Assembly (NCBI GenBank): GCA_937872925.1
Contig: CALMUT010000179.1
Location: 1-35,025, forward strand
From: an uncultured Myxococcales bacterium
GTDB lineage: Bacteria > Myxococcota_A > Polyangia > Polyangiales > Polyangiaceae
DNA: 35,025 nt
Direction: 5' to 3'
The position numbers and the translations under genes are program-made. The notes beneath the pieces were generated by a model. It made no database searches and was not told the origin of the DNA. It saw only the letters and a list, made by a program, of their open reading frames with translations. Of the stretch, positions 15,821-25,513 are shown piece after piece (the first letter of the stretch is position 1; each line of letters begins with the position of its first letter).

Positions 15821-16092
15821 AGAGCGGGCTTGGGGTGAAGGACGCCCAGGTGGGCAGGTCATCGCCGAGCAGGCGCCTGTCACGCTTCGGCGTACGGGGT
15901 CATGACACGCGAGATTCGGGCCAAGCTTTCCAAGACTACGACGGGTTGGGGGATCCTGGGACGCGGGTCCGGGTTGGTTCGAACTGGGCTACGACTCTTG
16001 GGATACCGTCGGTGGCAACGTCGTCGCGCCGAAGCGCGCGCGTTTCGAGGCACGCGCTTCCGGTTGGACTCCCGTCCCCACATTCCGGTGAA
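15821..16092. other. Intergenic region between convergent genes, no gene seen
   Basis: Short open frames exist on both strands here but none has a ribosome site, a signal or the third-position GC bias of the neighbouring genes. No RNA gene was recognised. It separates two convergent lipoprotein genes. Confidence 0.6.
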
Positions 16093-18477
16093 TCAGCGGG
16101 GCACGTTGCAGCCAGGATTGACAGCCTGAGACTGGTTGTTGTCGGTACGGCACTCGATCCACTCGGGGTGTGGCGTCGTGGTGTCGTCCACCTTGGCGTA
16201 GACTGTTGCGCTCGGTGCTGATGGCAGGGCCAAGAAGATCTTCTCGGATTCCAACGAGTACAGCGGTTTGGTTGTCACACCAGTGCCGAGCTGCGTATTC
16301 GGAGACGCATAGAAGCCAACCACGACGCCTGCGGGCAGCGCCGCTTCACCGATATTGGTCACCGTGGCCACTAGGCCATAGGGGCCACTACATTGCGGCG
16401 CGATGGAGACGATGGCGTCGGGCGCGGCGAACTCGCTGCCCGGCTGCTTGTTCTGGCGAAAATTATTGAGACCCTTGGTGGCGTAATTCAACGCTTCAAC
16501 CGTCGGAATGGCGCCATCTTCGCCCACATTCGTTACATGATAGGCGTGCTCGTTCCATACGCGACGCGTGCGCACCCAATTGCCTGCGGCATCGCCGAAG
16601 ATGCGAACGCCCGCCTGCTTGCTGTTGTCATCCGGACAGGTCTTGCCGTAGGCATTGGAAACCGCGACCACGTCCGCGTGCCCGTCGTTGTCTACGTCTG
16701 CCACGACAGGGTTTTCGATCAGTGTGGCCGTCGTGTTGCAAGTCTCGAACAGGATGTTGCCGGTCGGACCGTCGTAGATGCGCAACTTCAGCTCGTCGGA
16801 ATAGACCACTTCGGCGATACCATCACCGTTGAAGTCGAAAACGGTGCTCCCCGTTGAAGCGCTCGAGCAGTCCGTTGTCGGCTTCAACCAGAGGATGGTA
16901 TTCACGCCGGTAACGGTGGGGTCGACCAGCTTCTTGCCGTCAAACACCACGTAGCCCACGCCACCCGCGAGGGCCACGTCCGGGACGCCGTCCCCGTTGA
17001 AGTCCGCAACCGTCGGCGGGCCACCGCCGTGGGTATTGCCCCACGTGCCGCTCGCACAGGCCGAACTAGGAATCGATCCATTGATGTCGATGGGGGCGCG
17101 TACCACGCTGAACTTCGACGCTGCGGCCGCGTCGTAGCGCCACACCGACAGTTCACGATTCAGGTTGTGCATCACCACAACTTCCGGCTTGCCGTCCGCG
17201 TTGAAGTCCGCAACCGCGGGCCAGGGGCTCTTCCAGTCGGCGTCGTCGGGGAACTGCGACGTATTTGCCAAACCCGTGTCGACGAATAGCTGCCCCGTTG
17301 CGTCAAAGCCCTGGGAGCCGGTGACGACGTCGAGCTTTCCGTCACCGTCGATGTCACTGACGATGAGCGACCCGGCCAAAGGAACCGAGTATGCATGCTC
17401 CAGGTTGCCAGTCGCACCGTCGAGGATCCCACCCTCCACCACGACCTCGACGTCGCCATCCTGATCCAAATCGGCGATGGAAGGCATGAAGCAAGGCATG
17501 ACAACGCTGGACCAGAGCGGCTTGCCGTCGCCGCCGATGGCGTGCACCTTGCCGTCTTGGCCGCAGCCCACGATCTCGTTGCCGGGCTTGCCATCGAAGT
17601 TGCCACCGGCGAGGTGCTTGGTGGGGTTGAGCACGCTCGGGTAGGTCCACTTGTCGACCACTACGCCGCTGACCACGCTGATGGCGTGCAGGGCGCCGCC
17701 GCTTTCGTACGCGCCGTTGGAAAACGTTGAAAACACGATTTCCGGAATGTCGCGGTCGGTGATCTTGCCGTCGCAGTCGTCGTCGTCCAGCTGCACGACG
17801 ATGGGCGTCATCATCACGTCCGTGGCGAATGGTGACGTGGTTTGCCCACCCCAGGAGTACTTCACGCTTGGCGAAAACACCGTGCTCGGGGGCGTGTAGC
17901 TGCAAGCCGTCAAGCAGGTCGGCGGATCCCCTGGCTGCTGGCCGGTGGGACAAATCGGCGGTTTGGGCAAACACTTGCCGGATTTTGGCGTGACACCGCT
18001 CACGCAGGCGCTGCCGTCGCCTGCGTCCGCCGAAGTTGGGGTACCCAGGGAAAGCTCGCAGTACTCAGCGACGGCGCAGTCCTCGCTGTCGGTGCACAGC
18101 TTGCCCGGTGTGGCGCATTTGCCGAAGGAGCAAAGCTGGCCGCTCGCGCAACAAGTAGCCCCGCAGGCCAGCGCGGCGTCGCAACAGGTTTCGCCCGCGC
18201 AAATGCCGCCGTCGCCGCATGCGGCTCCTGTCTGACAGCCACTATCGCCCCCCGCGTCCGTGATGATGTTGCCGCCCGTGCCGGCCGTCGCGCCGGACGC
18301 GCTTGAGCCACCGCTGCCCGCGCTGGCATCGCTGGCGCCCGTGCCGCCACTTCCTCCCAGGGTGCTTCCACCACCGCCGTCGTCACCGCCGCAACTTGTC
18401 GCTGCGCCGAAAGCAGCGACGGTGATCAGACTCGGCAAAACAAGAAACGGTCGGCGCAAGCAGCGTAGGGCGAGCAT
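16093..18477 (-). CDS. Large FG-GAP/VCBS-like lipoprotein
   Basis: A 794-residue exported lipoprotein with lipobox ATSC and Cys29. A Gly/Ser/Ala linker follows, then a cysteine-rich segment with many CC and CxxxxC pairs (about 80-200). The main body contains repeated calcium-loop motifs of the DxDxDG type: DLDQDGDVE, DIDGDGKLD, DFNADGKPE, DFNGDGVPD, DFNGDGIAE and DVDNDGHAD. These are typical of FG-GAP/VCBS repeats that fold as an integrin-like beta-propeller and bind calcium. A C-terminal CARDB-like beta-sandwich may start near YGLVATVTNIGEAALPAG. Such proteins often act at the surface in adhesion or binding of polymers. It stands alone and is convergent with the kinase operon. Confidence 0.9.
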   Translation of the reverse strand: MLALRCLRRPFLVLPSLITVAAFGAATSCGGDDGGGGSTLGGSGGTGASDASAGSGGSSASGATAGTGGNIITDAGGDSGCQTGAACGDGGICAGETCCDAALACGATCCASGQLCSFGKCATPGKLCTDSEDCAVAEYCELSLGTPTSADAGDGSACVSGVTPKSGKCLPKPPICPTGQQPGDPPTCLTACSYTPPSTVFSPSVKYSWGGQTTSPFATDVMMTPIVVQLDDDDCDGKITDRDIPEIVFSTFSNGAYESGGALHAISVVSGVVVDKWTYPSVLNPTKHLAGGNFDGKPGNEIVGCGQDGKVHAIGGDGKPLWSSVVMPCFMPSIADLDQDGDVEVVVEGGILDGATGNLEHAYSVPLAGSLIVSDIDGDGKLDVVTGSQGFDATGQLFVDTGLANTSQFPDDADWKSPWPAVADFNADGKPEVVVMHNLNRELSVWRYDAAAASKFSVVRAPIDINGSIPSSACASGTWGNTHGGGPPTVADFNGDGVPDVALAGGVGYVVFDGKKLVDPTVTGVNTILWLKPTTDCSSASTGSTVFDFNGDGIAEVVYSDELKLRIYDGPTGNILFETCNTTATLIENPVVADVDNDGHADVVAVSNAYGKTCPDDNSKQAGVRIFGDAAGNWVRTRRVWNEHAYHVTNVGEDGAIPTVEALNYATKGLNNFRQNKQPGSEFAAPDAIVSIAPQCSGPYGLVATVTNIGEAALPAGVVVGFYASPNTQLGTGVTTKPLYSLESEKIFLALPSAPSATVYAKVDDTTTPHPEWIECRTDNNQSQAVNPGCNVPR

Positions 18478-18556
18478 GACACCACTATGCTAGGACAGCG
18501 CGGGCGCGGCAAGGCTCGGAGGGCGCGGGCGCAGCAAAGCGACGGAGGCAAGCCCC

Positions 18557-18979
18557 TCAGGGACCAGCATCGCTCGGCTGAGCGCAGCCTGCGATGCAGC
18601 CGAGTAGGGCGCTGGTTCGGGTGTTATTGGGCACGGACGCGGCGTCCTGTTTCGTGACGAATGCCTGACACCAGCGGCGGCACAGCGCGTGGCGACAGTC
18701 GACCGCCACGCCGCATTCGCTCTGGGCTTTGCCCATCAAGCCGCTGCCGTAAGCGCGGGCAACGCGAACGATCGCCGCGGCACCCGCATCCGCAGGAGCC
18801 GGCGGCACCGGCAGATTTGCGCTTTGGTTTGGGCTTTCGGGGGGAGGTTTCGCCGACGCGGCTTGGGGGGCCGCGTCGGGCTTGTTGTCCGTCGTTTGAC
18901 GGTTAGCCCGACACCCAGCCGCCGCGCAGAGCGGCAGCAGAAAGCCGATCAGCGAATGCCAACCTCGATGCGTACCCAT
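18557..18979 (-). CDS. Small cysteine-containing lipoprotein
   Basis: A 140-residue lipoprotein with lipobox AAGC and Cys23, a Pro/Ala/Asn-rich linker and a C-terminal helical part with six cysteines (CGVAVDC, CRRWC and CIAGC), probably paired. The ATG at 18977-18979 lies within the last codons of the upstream gene, overlapping it by 31 bases; GGCGGGG a few bases before can serve as ribosome site. It is the last gene of the TonB-receptor operon. Function unknown; it is likely periplasmic or outer-membrane bound. Confidence 0.75.
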   Translation of the reverse strand: MGTHRGWHSLIGFLLPLCAAAGCRANRQTTDNKPDAAPQAASAKPPPESPNQSANLPVPPAPADAGAAAIVRVARAYGSGLMGKAQSECGVAVDCRHALCRRWCQAFVTKQDAASVPNNTRTSALLGCIAGCAQPSDAGP

Positions 18980-19977
18980 TCGACCCCGCCGCGATTGTCG
19001 TGCGCTGCAGCCCATATGCTGATCACGCCCTTTTCTTTCGGCGCGCGGAACTCCGTAGAATAGTCGTCGTTCCAGCCCTTGGTGGCGTCATTGATCAGCT
19101 TCACGTCGCTCTTCACGGAGCCGCGCTCGACATAGTAGCGCAGCCACATTTGCTCGGTAAAATCCCGACCGTAGGCAATCTTGCTGACTTCGTCGACTTC
19201 GGCGCTGGCCGGGTCGATACGCGGCGTCATGGTGATGCCGGGGCAACCGTCTGCCCCGTCGTCCGCGCAGGCGTCCACACATGGATCCCCCGCTGCGCAA
19301 TCGACCGCTTTGGGCGGCGTCGTCAGACATGCGGTACCAATGCAAGACGGAGTGACGTCTTTGCCGGCAAACGCGAAACCCGTGACGATCGGATTCTCGT
19401 TGCGAATACTGTCGTAGGCGTAGACCGCCGAGTAGCCGGCCACAAAATCGTCAGGGCCAAGGGCACGCCCCTCTGGATCGAAGCACGCCAAGGGAAACGC
19501 GATCTGTCCGGGCGGCGCCGGCCCCAGCGCGCCGGCACAGGCCGCGAAGAAAACATACGCCAAGCCGTAGCGCGGCACCTTCGGATCCTGCGGTGGTGGT
19601 CGAGCGCTGACCACGTCCGCCGGCATTTCAAAAGTATGCGTGTCGCCAAAGCCCACGCTGACGCCGGGCGGTAGCCCGAGCCCGCCGCCGCCGCCGCTAC
19701 CTCCGGCTTCTCCGAAGGCTTCGCCGCATAGGGCGAAAGAATCACCTGGCGGATTGAAACAGCCTGTGAGCCACGCCACCTGGATGTTGCGTGGCGCTTT
19801 CGTCGAGCCGTCGTGCCACAGCATGCTGACGTCGACAGACTCGCCCGGCCTTGCGTAGGGCAGAGACTTCTGTACGGCCAGCACGCGTAGGGATTTGACT
19901 TCACTCGGCGGATCGAATTCCACCCCGCAGGAAACGGAAGCCAGCGCCAGAATGCCGGGCAGTAGTCGGCGTGCCAT
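18949..19977 (-). CDS. Lipoprotein downstream of TonB-dependent receptor
   Basis: A 342-residue lipoprotein with lipobox SVSC and Cys17. The mature chain starts with a beta-sandwich-like part (VKSLRVLAVQKSLPYARPGE). A Gly-rich stretch (about 91-99), a cysteine-rich Asp-rich insert around CADDGADGC and a second beta-rich region ending in GVISIWAAAHDNRGG follow. No family is recognised with certainty. Its ATG overlaps the TGA of the receptor gene (TGATG), so the two are translationally coupled and it is probably a surface or periplasmic partner of the receptor, as SusD-like or other accessory lipoproteins are for other receptors. It shows no SusD signature. Confidence 0.86.
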   Translation of the reverse strand: MARRLLPGILALASVSCGVEFDPPSEVKSLRVLAVQKSLPYARPGESVDVSMLWHDGSTKAPRNIQVAWLTGCFNPPGDSFALCGEAFGEAGGSGGGGGLGLPPGVSVGFGDTHTFEMPADVVSARPPPQDPKVPRYGLAYVFFAACAGALGPAPPGQIAFPLACFDPEGRALGPDDFVAGYSAVYAYDSIRNENPIVTGFAFAGKDVTPSCIGTACLTTPPKAVDCAAGDPCVDACADDGADGCPGITMTPRIDPASAEVDEVSKIAYGRDFTEQMWLRYYVERGSVKSDVKLINDATKGWNDDYSTEFRAPKEKGVISIWAAAHDNRGGVEWVRIEVGIR

Positions 19978-22745
19978 CAGAACTCACCCCGCAACCCTAC
20001 CGACGGAATGATCGGCAAGCCGGTTTGGAAGTTTTCTTGGCTGAAGTTGTAGTTGTACACCAGTGCCTCCACGGCCTGGTTGTTGTAGACGTTCTGAATG
20101 TCCAGGTAGGTGCTCAGACGCCAGTCTCGGAACTGCCAGCGCTTGTCGACGCGCATGTCCATCTGATGAAATAGCGGCAGACGCCGGCTGAAAGGCTCGC
20201 CCTGAAGCTGGGTGTAGGAGCCGGAATCGGCGGCATAAAGGGCGGGCAGCGCGGGGGGCCCAAGGACAGGAGTGGTGAGCGGTCCGGAGACGACGCGGAA
20301 GCGCGCTCCGAACTCCCAGCCGCGGCCCAAACGATAGCTGCCCAAGACGATCAAGTTGTGGGTTTGGTCGAACTGGAACAGATACTCCTCGTCGTCCGGG
20401 CTGTTCTTCCGCACGCTGCGAGAAAGCGTATAGGCGAGCCAACCAAAGAAGCGCGAGTCCGGCTTGTACTTGAGCAGCGTTTCGAGACCGACGGCGCTGC
20501 CTTCGCCGGCGTTGTTGTAGTCGAAGCTACCGGACGCACTCGGATCACGAGAAACCAACTGGGTGAAGTCTTTGTAGAAACCCTCCACGGACAGCTCGAT
20601 CTGGCGCGAAAGCTCTTGCTCCACACCAACAGAGTAGTGGACGGCGCGGTTAGAGCGGAGCCCCGGAGTGCCGAATACTTCGTCGGTCTCTTGGAACTGA
20701 GGGGGCTGGTGAAACAAGCCGACACCGCCCTTGACGGTCGTGCGCAGCCGGCGCCGCCCAGCGAACGCCGTCTCGTCGTCGCCCTGAGTTGGAGAGATGA
20801 CGTCGTAGCGCGCGTTGATGCGCGGGCTAAAGTCCGCGTGACCCGAGTCCCGCGCGTAGTCGACGCGAAAACCAGGAACGATGCGCAAACGCTTGGTGGG
20901 TGTGACTTCGCCCTCGAGGTACCAGGCCGGCCGGAACAACGTGAGCTTGTTGCGCGTTTCGAGCGGCGGGCGAGTAGCAAAGGGCCCGGGATCGGGTTCG
21001 CCCGGACGCGGCGGCGCCGGCGCACGCACCTCGACCTCTGCCGGGGCCAGCAAGAAGTCCATGCCCGCATTGAGCTTGAATCCGCGGGTGAGCTTGAAGC
21101 CGAGTTCGCTACGGGTAGTGAGGGGATATACGTCCAGGTTGAACAAGAAGTTGCCGATGGAAAAGCGGATCAGCTGGGAACCGCCGCTGACCATTGCGCT
21201 GGCGTCCACGTCTTTCGAGAGCGCGCCTTCGTAGACCGCCTGCACCCGGTGAAAGCCCGTGCGGAAGGTCAGATTGCCACCCAGCGCCGGGTCGCTTGCA
21301 GCGGGATCGTTGATGATGATCTCCAAGCGATCGTCAGAGCCAAAGGCGCGCAGGGAAAGGCGGGTGTTTTTCGCAGGGGAATAGTCCGCAATGGCCTGGT
21401 AGTCCCAGTACACCGGCGCGCTCGTCACGCCGGCTCCGGCTTCTTCGAGCACAGGCGTGATCCAGGCGTCGATCCAGCTCCGTCGGCCGGCCAGTGCGAA
21501 GCTCCAGTCGTCCAGGGGTCCGATCGGCCCCTGCAACATGGCCCGCGCATCGATCAGATCGACTTGCGCCATGGCGTGATAGCAGCCGGTCTCTTTACTA
21601 GGCTTGCCGTAAGGCTTCGAGCAACTCGTGTCGGGCTTGCGCAGGCCAACATCGACGATGCCGCCCATGACGCGACCGTAACGAGCGCTGAAGTTTCCTG
21701 GGTAGAAGTCGATGCGGTCGAGCAGCTCCGTGGGAACGACGCTGGAAAGGCCGCCGAAGTGGTAGATGAGCGGAACGTTGCTGCCATCCACGAAGGTTTG
21801 CGTGTCTTGCGGCGACGAACCCCGCACAATCAGCAGGCCTGCCAACCCGGGAGGGCGCGCGACGCCAGGCAAGCTCTGAATGGAACGTAGGGCATCGCCA
21901 CTTGTCCCCGGAATGCGGTTGATCTCGCGGCGTTCGATCGTGCGTCGGGTGACCTCACGGGGAGGGCGTTCGCCCTGCACCACGACTTCCAGGGTGCCCT
22001 CGGCGACCTCCGCGGCCAGCCGGTACGTCACCTCCGTGACCTCCCCGGCGATGACCTCTTCGGTAGCCTCTCGCGTCTGAAACCCAGCCGATACGGCGCG
22101 CACACGATAGGAACCCGGCGCGAGGCCATCGAGTTGCCATTTGCCGTTTTCGTCCGTGTAGATCCGGGACTCCTTGGCGTCGGGGCCGACGACGACGACT
22201 TCCGCTCCCGCCAGCGGTGCATTGGTTTCCGCTAGCCGCAGAGTGCCACCCAGGTTGCCGACTTTCGGCGTGGCTTTGGGGACCTTCGATGGCGGCGCTT
22301 CTTTGAGCGTGAACGAGTACTTGTAGAGGATGCGGGCCGCGACGGGCTTGCCATCGCGCGTTGCGGGTTCGAATTCGAATTTGAGCGCCGCTTCTTTGGC
22401 CGCTTCGTCGAAGCCGTGCCCCGCTTTTTCGACGACTTCCGCGTTCGTGACTCTGCCCGTCGCGTCAATCATCAGCGACAGCACGACGTCGCCTTGGATC
22501 CCGGAGTCCCGAGCCGCCGACGGGTAGGGTGCGTCCACGAAGCGTTTCAGCTTCGGCATGACGATCACGGGCTTGGGCGCCGCCTCGGCCCCTTCCTCTG
22601 CTGGACGGGCCACCGCGCCGGCACCACCCCGAGGCACGGCACCGGAACCGCGGTCACCTGGATCCGGTTCCTCGTCCTGGGCGAAGATCGGTGCCGACCA
22701 ACACACGGCCCCAAAAAGGGCGACGATCATCCGCAAGCGACGCAT
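19977..22745 (-). CDS. TonB-dependent receptor with N-terminal TonB-C domain
   Basis: A 922-residue outer-membrane protein. It has a signal peptide ending near FAQ (21-23), then a TonB C-terminal-like domain (about 64-147, with PYPSAARDSGIQGDVVL and LKFEFEPATRDGKPV). A carboxypeptidase-regulatory-like domain (about 165-245, with YTDENGKWQLDGLAPGSYRVRA), a TonB-box-like strand (TLEVVVQG), the plug (about 262-390) and a beta-barrel ending in Phe follow. Receptors of this family import ligands through the outer membrane using energy from TonB-ExbBD; here a TonB-like domain is part of the receptor itself. The ligand is unknown. ATG 22745 fits the signal peptide. It heads an operon with two lipoproteins. 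Confidence 0.93.
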   Translation of the reverse strand: MRRLRMIVALFGAVCWSAPIFAQDEEPDPGDRGSGAVPRGGAGAVARPAEEGAEAAPKPVIVMPKLKRFVDAPYPSAARDSGIQGDVVLSLMIDATGRVTNAEVVEKAGHGFDEAAKEAALKFEFEPATRDGKPVAARILYKYSFTLKEAPPSKVPKATPKVGNLGGTLRLAETNAPLAGAEVVVVGPDAKESRIYTDENGKWQLDGLAPGSYRVRAVSAGFQTREATEEVIAGEVTEVTYRLAAEVAEGTLEVVVQGERPPREVTRRTIERREINRIPGTSGDALRSIQSLPGVARPPGLAGLLIVRGSSPQDTQTFVDGSNVPLIYHFGGLSSVVPTELLDRIDFYPGNFSARYGRVMGGIVDVGLRKPDTSCSKPYGKPSKETGCYHAMAQVDLIDARAMLQGPIGPLDDWSFALAGRRSWIDAWITPVLEEAGAGVTSAPVYWDYQAIADYSPAKNTRLSLRAFGSDDRLEIIINDPAASDPALGGNLTFRTGFHRVQAVYEGALSKDVDASAMVSGGSQLIRFSIGNFLFNLDVYPLTTRSELGFKLTRGFKLNAGMDFLLAPAEVEVRAPAPPRPGEPDPGPFATRPPLETRNKLTLFRPAWYLEGEVTPTKRLRIVPGFRVDYARDSGHADFSPRINARYDVISPTQGDDETAFAGRRRLRTTVKGGVGLFHQPPQFQETDEVFGTPGLRSNRAVHYSVGVEQELSRQIELSVEGFYKDFTQLVSRDPSASGSFDYNNAGEGSAVGLETLLKYKPDSRFFGWLAYTLSRSVRKNSPDDEEYLFQFDQTHNLIVLGSYRLGRGWEFGARFRVVSGPLTTPVLGPPALPALYAADSGSYTQLQGEPFSRRLPLFHQMDMRVDKRWQFRDWRLSTYLDIQNVYNNQAVEALVYNYNFSQENFQTGLPIIPSVGLRGEF

Positions 22746-22894
22746 CGGGTGCCGAAGAACTAGTACTTGCGGGCGGAATCCGCAATCACTGCGCGTAGCG
22801 TTGCCGGGAAAAGGCGGGGCTTCACCCGCTTGTGCCCCCACGCAGCGCGTCGCCGCTTCCGCGAGGGCGCTCCCGCAGCGTGGGATCTAAGGCA

Positions 22895-23983
22895 CTACGC
22901 CGCGCGCACGGTGGGCAGGACTTCCGGCGGGCGACCCAGGGTCGCCAGGAGCTTGCCGCAGCGGACGGAAACGCGCCCCCGTTTCAGCGGGCCCTCCGCA
23001 CTGGGGTCCACGGCAAACGCCGATCGCAATCGCAGATACGACTCCAGGTAGACAACCTCACGGCCGAGCCCTCCACCGCGGTGTGCCCGGGAGGCGATGT
23101 CGACGCATTCGCAGAGCCGGCTGCCAACACTTTGCAGGACCCGCGTGGTCTCGACCCAGGTCGCTCCCGCGTGTACGGATCGGGCTGCCAGGTGTCGCAA
23201 TCCAAGCTGGCGTTTTCGTTCGGCATCCATCAAGTCCAGGCGGTCCTCGATCAGCAGCGCGCGGCCTTCCTCTTCGTCCGGACCTCCAGCGGAGCCGACA
23301 CGGAACAGTCCGATCTCTTCTGAACGTGCGTGGTGCCGCGGCAGGGCATGCCCATGCACCTCGTGCATTGCGACTCGTTTTGCAGCGCGCTCCGTCAGTT
23401 GGATCCCTGCGCGCACCACGATCACGCCTTCTCCCGTAGCGGCAACACTGGTCAGATCCGGATTGGTCAGCACCCTGAAGCCGATGCGCGCCTCACCCAC
23501 CGCCCGCCGCATGGCGCACAGCAGGCTCAGCGGCTGCTCTGCGTCCGCACTTGAGTAGCGTTGCAGCGTCGCCTCCTCCAAAGCCGGCAGCCTTGCCCAG
23601 CGCTCCGCGAGTTCCCGGGCCGCGTCGACCTCAACGCCGCGACTCGCACCGAAGCGCCTGAGCGCGTGCTTCCGAACTTGCGGCGTGCCCACCGCTGCCG
23701 CGATAGCTGCCTCGAGGTGCAGTTCGTAGGCCCGCTGGGCATAGAGCACTCCCCACGCTCCGCCCTGCTCTGCCCCCGCTGCAACCGCGCCCAGGCCCAC
23801 ACAGAGCTTCTGGACCGCAGCGCTCGGGGCATAGCTGAAGCACGGCTCGCGCGCTTCGCCCCGACGCAGCCCCGCCAGCAGACGAGCGCGCTCCTCGGAA
23901 TAGTTCAACGGCCGGCAACGCTCTAGTAGCGCGATGCGGCGTTCCGCCCGCGCAAGCAACAATTCGAGATCACGCCGCAGCAT
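22895..23983 (-). CDS. DUF1704/MATCAP-like putative metallopeptidase
   Basis: A 362-residue protein with a zinc-peptidase signature: MHEVHGHAL contains HExxxH (His207, Glu208, His212), and DEEEGRALLIEDR (about 236-248) lies where the EGLA motif of the DUF1704 family (tyrosine carboxypeptidase-like, MATCAP relatives) is expected. The N-terminal half is helical. No signal peptide or membrane segment is visible, so it is probably cytoplasmic. Members cleave C-terminal residues in eukaryotes; the bacterial substrate is unknown. The ATG overlaps the PhoH stop (TGATG), so both proteins are made together. The family call comes from motifs read by eye. Confidence 0.85.
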   Translation of the reverse strand: MLRRDLELLLARAERRIALLERCRPLNYSEERARLLAGLRRGEAREPCFSYAPSAAVQKLCVGLGAVAAGAEQGGAWGVLYAQRAYELHLEAAIAAAVGTPQVRKHALRRFGASRGVEVDAARELAERWARLPALEEATLQRYSSADAEQPLSLLCAMRRAVGEARIGFRVLTNPDLTSVAATGEGVIVVRAGIQLTERAAKRVAMHEVHGHALPRHHARSEEIGLFRVGSAGGPDEEEGRALLIEDRLDLMDAERKRQLGLRHLAARSVHAGATWVETTRVLQSVGSRLCECVDIASRAHRGGGLGREVVYLESYLRLRSAFAVDPSAEGPLKRGRVSVRCGKLLATLGRPPEVLPTVRAA

Positions 23984-25299
23984 CAGAGTTTATTCGCGGC
24001 AATGTTGGCCAGCTCGCTCCGTTCCCCCTTGGAAAGCAACATGTGCCCGATCAACGCTTCGCCGCGTAGGCGATCCACAGCCACGGTCAGCCCGTTCGTG
24101 GAGCTGTCCACGTACGGATTGTCTATTTGAAAGGGGTCACCTGTGAGCACGATCTTCGTGCCTTCGCCACAGCGTGTCACGACCGTCTTGACTTCGTGCG
24201 GCGTTAGGTTCTGCGCTTCGTCCACGATGACGTACTGCTGGGGCAGGCTGCGCCCGCGGATGTAGGTGAGCGGTTCGACCTGCACTTGCCCGCTTTCGAA
24301 AAGCTCTTCGAAACCACGAATGCCGCGACGCTTGCCACCGCCAGCCACTAGCAGGAACTGAAGATTGTCGAAGATCGGCTGCATCCACGGATTGAGTTTC
24401 TCTTCAACGTCCCCGGGCAGGTAGCCTAAGTCCCGCCCCATAGGCATCACGGGTCGACTGACCAGGAGCCGCGCGTAGGTCCCGTCTTCGGCGGTCCGCT
24501 TGAGACCGGCGGCGAGGGCGAGCAGTGTCTTCCCAGTGCCGGCTTTGCCGACCATTGTCACCAGCCGCACTGAATCGTCTAGCAGCAGGTCGAGGGCGAA
24601 ACTCTGCTCCTTATTGCGTGGGCGAATGCCCATGATGCCATCGCGTGGCGTGCGCAACGCCCGAACTTCACTCTTCTCGGCGTGAAATCTACCTAGGCCC
24701 GTGCGCGGCCGTGCGCTGTCATCCCGCAGCACGATGCAGGCGTTCGCGTACAGGGATCCATCGCGGCGTGGCAGCACACCAGCGTCAAAAAACGCGTCCA
24801 GCTCCGCCGCTGTCACAGGCAGTTCGATCACGCCAGTGTCGAGGTGGTCGACATCAACAGCTTGGTTTTCGTAGGACTCGGTTCGAAGCCCAAAGGCATC
24901 CGCTCGAATACGTAGATTGACGTCCATCGTTACGAAGATGGTCGGCGTCGCCGGATCCGCGTCGCGCAGATCGAGGGCGCACTGCATGATGGCGTGGTCC
25001 CCGGAATCCGGCTGCAGCGCAATGGGGAGCTCCGGGCGATGATCGGGCACGTAGACCCGCAACATTCCGCCATCGTCGAGCTTCACACCTTCGGACAAGG
25101 AGCCACCACGCTCGCGCAATGCGTCCAGCAAGCGCGAAACGGTACGTGCGTTGCGGCCGCGCTCGGCGTTGTCCCGTTTGAACTGATCGATCTCCTCTAA
25201 GATGTAGATAGGGAGAATGAGATCGTTGTCCTCGAACTTGAAGATTGCATAGGGATCGTGCAGCAGAATGTTCGTGTCGAGGACGTAGGTTTTCTTCAT
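23983..25299 (-). CDS. PIN-PhoH protein (PhoH2-like ATPase)
   Basis: A 438-residue protein. The N-terminal PIN domain (about 1-150) has the acidic residues of the nuclease site: Asp8 in VLDTN, Glu35/Glu36, Asp101 and Asp126 in MDVN. The C-terminal PhoH ATPase domain has a P-loop GKAGTGKT (251-258), Walker B VIVDEAQN (Asp360, Glu361) and the LTGDPFQID segment. PIN-PhoH fusions (PhoH2) are known as RNA helicases with RNase activity. The start ATG at 25299 gives the normal length and MKKTYVLDTN; the much longer in-frame opening upstream is not supported. It is coupled to the DUF1704-like gene. Confidence 0.95.
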   Translation of the reverse strand: MKKTYVLDTNILLHDPYAIFKFEDNDLILPIYILEEIDQFKRDNAERGRNARTVSRLLDALRERGGSLSEGVKLDDGGMLRVYVPDHRPELPIALQPDSGDHAIMQCALDLRDADPATPTIFVTMDVNLRIRADAFGLRTESYENQAVDVDHLDTGVIELPVTAAELDAFFDAGVLPRRDGSLYANACIVLRDDSARPRTGLGRFHAEKSEVRALRTPRDGIMGIRPRNKEQSFALDLLLDDSVRLVTMVGKAGTGKTLLALAAGLKRTAEDGTYARLLVSRPVMPMGRDLGYLPGDVEEKLNPWMQPIFDNLQFLLVAGGGKRRGIRGFEELFESGQVQVEPLTYIRGRSLPQQYVIVDEAQNLTPHEVKTVVTRCGEGTKIVLTGDPFQIDNPYVDSSTNGLTVAVDRLRGEALIGHMLLSKGERSELANIAANKL

Positions 25300-25513
25300 G
25301 TCGTCTCGAAGCTGGTCGGGTTCGGGCGCCGAGTGTGCGCACCTCGGCCCGGGCTCTGCAACGATTACAAGCAGCCTCCAAGGAACCCCGGCGGGACCGA
25401 TTGCGTGCTTTCTAAGCCCATAGCGCAGGGGATTCTCCAACGAATTCGGGAGTTTTGTCCCCAAGCCGCTCGCAAGCCTGGACGCGATGCGCGTGTTTCG
25501 GTTTTGTCTCGCC

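Noticed and set aside
15835..16221. Open frames of 67 to 128 codons in the gap between convergent lipoproteins
   Set aside because: No ribosome sites, no signal peptides and no third-position GC bias; they run into the 16093-18477 gene.
20358..21890. 510-codon plus-strand open frame inside the TonB-dependent receptor
   Set aside because: Antisense shadow of a gene with full domain support; composition is typical of the opposite strand in GC-rich DNA.
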